Of a stretch of DNA of 64,000 nt, positions 62,318 through 64,000 are shown in pieces. Made by a program: the position numbers and the translations under genes. How positions within the stretch are numbered: position 1 is the first letter of the stretch; the number at the start of each line of letters is the position of its first letter. Source of the DNA: an uncultured Clostridia bacterium (lineage in GTDB: Bacteria > Bacillota > Clostridia > Oscillospirales > Ruminococcaceae). The notes under the pieces are model-generated. The model ran no database searches and was not told the origin of the DNA. It was given only the letters and a program-made list of their open reading frames with translations. The stretch covers positions 19,532 through 83,531 of the forward strand of contig CANPXN010000007.1 of the NCBI GenBank assembly GCA_947586185.1, written 5' to 3'.

Positions 62318-62965
62318 TTAATTTACAGTATTTTTTAAATTATTCATAGTATTATAAAGCAATGTATTAATTTGGTTAACATCACCGTAAGTTCTTATTA
62401 ATTTATATCCAGTTTCTAATAAAAGTTGATTAACGAAATTATCTCTTTCTATTCTGTTTTTGTAAGAGTGAGTATAATCATCAAGTTCTATTAAATATAT
62501 AACTTCCATATTTATATTAACCAACGCAAAATCAATGTGTTTTGCTTTAATTTTAGCAAAATATTTATAATATTCGTTTGTTTTTGTAGTATCAACATCT
62601 ACCAAGTCTGCTATTCTTATTTTGGTAAGAATATTAAGATTATATTTTTCCGCTATTGGTCTTAACCTTTTATAAAAATAGAATTCATTTTTCGTAAGTA
62701 AATATTTTCTTTTATATGGATAGTCATTTCTATAGTATACTGGGGTATCTTGTTGATATATATTATTATAATTTTTGCTTTCATTATATGTATTATTATA
62801 ATCAGTATTATAATAAATATTTTGATTATCTTGTTCAAATTTATAATCTTTTAAATTGTATGTATCTTTGTTATTTTTTCTATCTTTTATAAATTCAAAA
62901 AGTTTCCATATTGATATTATTGCAATTATCATTATAACTGTATAAATAATAATTTCTACTTCCAT
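62318..62965 (-). CDS. membrane-anchored DUF2726-like protein (PD-(D/E)XK-type fold)
   Basis: N-terminal TM; KAKHIDFALVNINMEVIYLIELDDYTHSYKNRIERDNFVNQLL. Confidence 0.7.
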   Translation of the reverse strand: MEVEIIIYTVIMIIAIISIWKLFEFIKDRKNNKDTYNLKDYKFEQDNQNIYYNTDYNNTYNESKNYNNIYQQDTPVYYRNDYPYKRKYLLTKNEFYFYKRLRPIAEKYNLNILTKIRIADLVDVDTTKTNEYYKYFAKIKAKHIDFALVNINMEVIYLIELDDYTHSYKNRIERDNFVNQLLLETGYKLIRTYGDVNQINTLLYNTMNNLKNTVN

Positions 62966-62991
62966 TTTTAATATCTCCTATTTAGATTTTA

Positions 62992-63327
62992 TTATATTAT
63001 TTCTTTTAGTTCAGATTGACTTTCAATTAACTGCTCTATTAATAGCTCAACTTTTCCTTTGTTTCTTTCTGAAAGAATGTACCAACTACTAATTAGATTT
63101 TTTATATCATCTGTTATAACATTTTCTTCTTGTTTTCTCCCTATTAAATAATCTATTGATACATTATAGGTATCTGCAATTTTAATTAAATGCCTAACCG
63201 GAATTTCCTGCTTGCCATTTTCATATTTGCTTATTTGTTGCTGTGTTGTTTGCAACAATTCTGCTAATTTATTCTGTGAAATTCCATTTTTTTTTCTAAA
63301 CTCAGTTAAGTTTTGTATATAATTCAT
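62992..63327 (-). CDS. XRE family helix-turn-helix repressor
   Basis: LTEFRKKNGISQNKLAELLQTTQQQISKYENGKQEIPVRHLIKIADTY. Confidence 0.92.
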   Translation of the reverse strand: MNYIQNLTEFRKKNGISQNKLAELLQTTQQQISKYENGKQEIPVRHLIKIADTYNVSIDYLIGRKQEENVITDDIKNLISSWYILSERNKGKVELLIEQLIESQSELKEII

Positions 63328-63370
63328 AATTTCCCTTTTCTCGTCTGTAAATATTTTACAAATTAATTAT

Positions 63371-63442
63371 ACATCTTAAAAGACATCTTGACAAACTCCT
63401 AAAAAGATGTATAATATAATATATAACATCTTATAAGATGTT
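63371..63442. promoter_or_regulatory. prophage promoter with operator array
   Basis: TTGACA (63388-63393) - 16 bp - TATAAT (63410-63415); ACATCTT/AAGATGT half sites at 63371, 63383, 63404, and the perfect palindrome AACATCTTATAAGATGTT at 63425-63442. Confidence 0.75.
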
Positions 63443-63494
63443 ATAAGATAGCTTACAATGAAAAAATAAATAAGTGAAAGGAAGTCTAAAGAAA

Positions 63495-63812
63495 ATGACA
63501 AAATTTATAGGTTACAAACGAAAACATGGAAAGTTCACAGATAAGGACACAGGCGAGTCTATTAACTATGATAACTATGATTTATATTTCATAACCGGCG
63601 GCGTACCTGATATTTTCGGCTATTATCCATCATCATACAGACTAAAAAGAGATACTATACGTCAGGTTCTCGGCGCTGACTATAATGCTGATGATGATTA
63701 CATTTTAGATACTCTACAGGATATTATCAACAAAGAAGTTATGATTTCAGTTTTAAATATAGATGATAAACCTGTTTTAACTGGTTTAATGCTTGTTGGC
63801 AACAACAAGTAA
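63495..63812 (+). CDS. small early phage-type protein, candidate ssDNA-binding protein of an inovirus-like element
   Basis: First gene after the XRE-controlled promoter; MTKFIGYKRKHGKFTDKDTGESINYDNYDLYFIT; position and size only. Confidence 0.4.
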   Translation: MTKFIGYKRKHGKFTDKDTGESINYDNYDLYFITGGVPDIFGYYPSSYRLKRDTIRQVLGADYNADDDYILDTLQDIINKEVMISVLNIDDKPVLTGLMLVGNNK

Positions 63813-63837
63813 ATTTAGATGAAAGGTGGTAGTTAAC

Positions 63838-64000
63838 ATGCCTGTTTTGTTTGCAGCTGAGGGCGGTGTGACATTAGCTGGTGTTCTTAGTGGTGTTGGT
63901 ACTGTGTTATCATCTGTAGTTAGCACTTGTTCTGAGAATCCTGTTACTGCGGTTATTATCGGCATGTCTGTTATTGGTGTTGGTGTCGGCTTGTTCCGCA
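63838..64000 (+). CDS. small membrane protein, candidate filamentous phage coat protein; cut by window edge
   Basis: MPVLFAAEGGVTLAGVLSGVGTVLSSVVSTCSENPVTAVIIGMSVIGVGVGLFR..., short N-terminus then a single TM helix. Confidence 0.45.
   Translation, partial: MPVLFAAEGGVTLAGVLSGVGTVLSSVVSTCSENPVTAVIIGMSVIGVGVGLFR

Overview
Low-GC Firmicutes chromosome segment, most like a cellulosome-producing Ruminococcus/Oscillospirales bacterium (inferred from dockerin-bearing GH9 enzymes, spoIIGA-sigE-sigG and operon content). From left to right it holds: the end of a cobalamin operon; a T-box-controlled orphan trpB; an orphan 2-hydroxyglutaryl-CoA dehydratase-like gene; a ParA + ComFB-domain cluster; a secreted duplicated-domain protein followed by three GH9 cellulases with dockerins; a Crp/Fnr regulator divergent from nrdDG; nfnAB-type genes; yajC; tRNA-Ser(TGA); spoIIGA-sigE-sigG; hflX; trmB; a divergent GH59-like protein; pyrR-pyrC-pyrF-carA-carB-pyrK-pyrD; ruvX; trmL; pgk-tpiA-gpmI; prfA-tsaC-coaE; rplU-prp-rpmA-obg-mrnC-yebC; and the edge of a small inovirus-like prophage. 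Main leads: (1) a dispersed structured RNA element sharing about 37 conserved nt in blocks between the trmB leader and the intergenic region before trmL, with a weaker third candidate after gpmI; (2) a tail-anchored GH59 (galactocerebrosidase-like) protein that appears to have lost the catalytic acid/base WNE motif; (3) a multi-stem intercistronic leader whose closing stem sequesters the ribosome-binding site of an S1-domain protein; (4) two dockerin types in one GH9 cluster; (5) a ParA/ComFB cluster; (6) a prophage control region with a perfect 18-bp palindrome and repeated half sites over a near-consensus promoter. All calls come from reading the sequence and supplied translations; no searches or folding programs were run.
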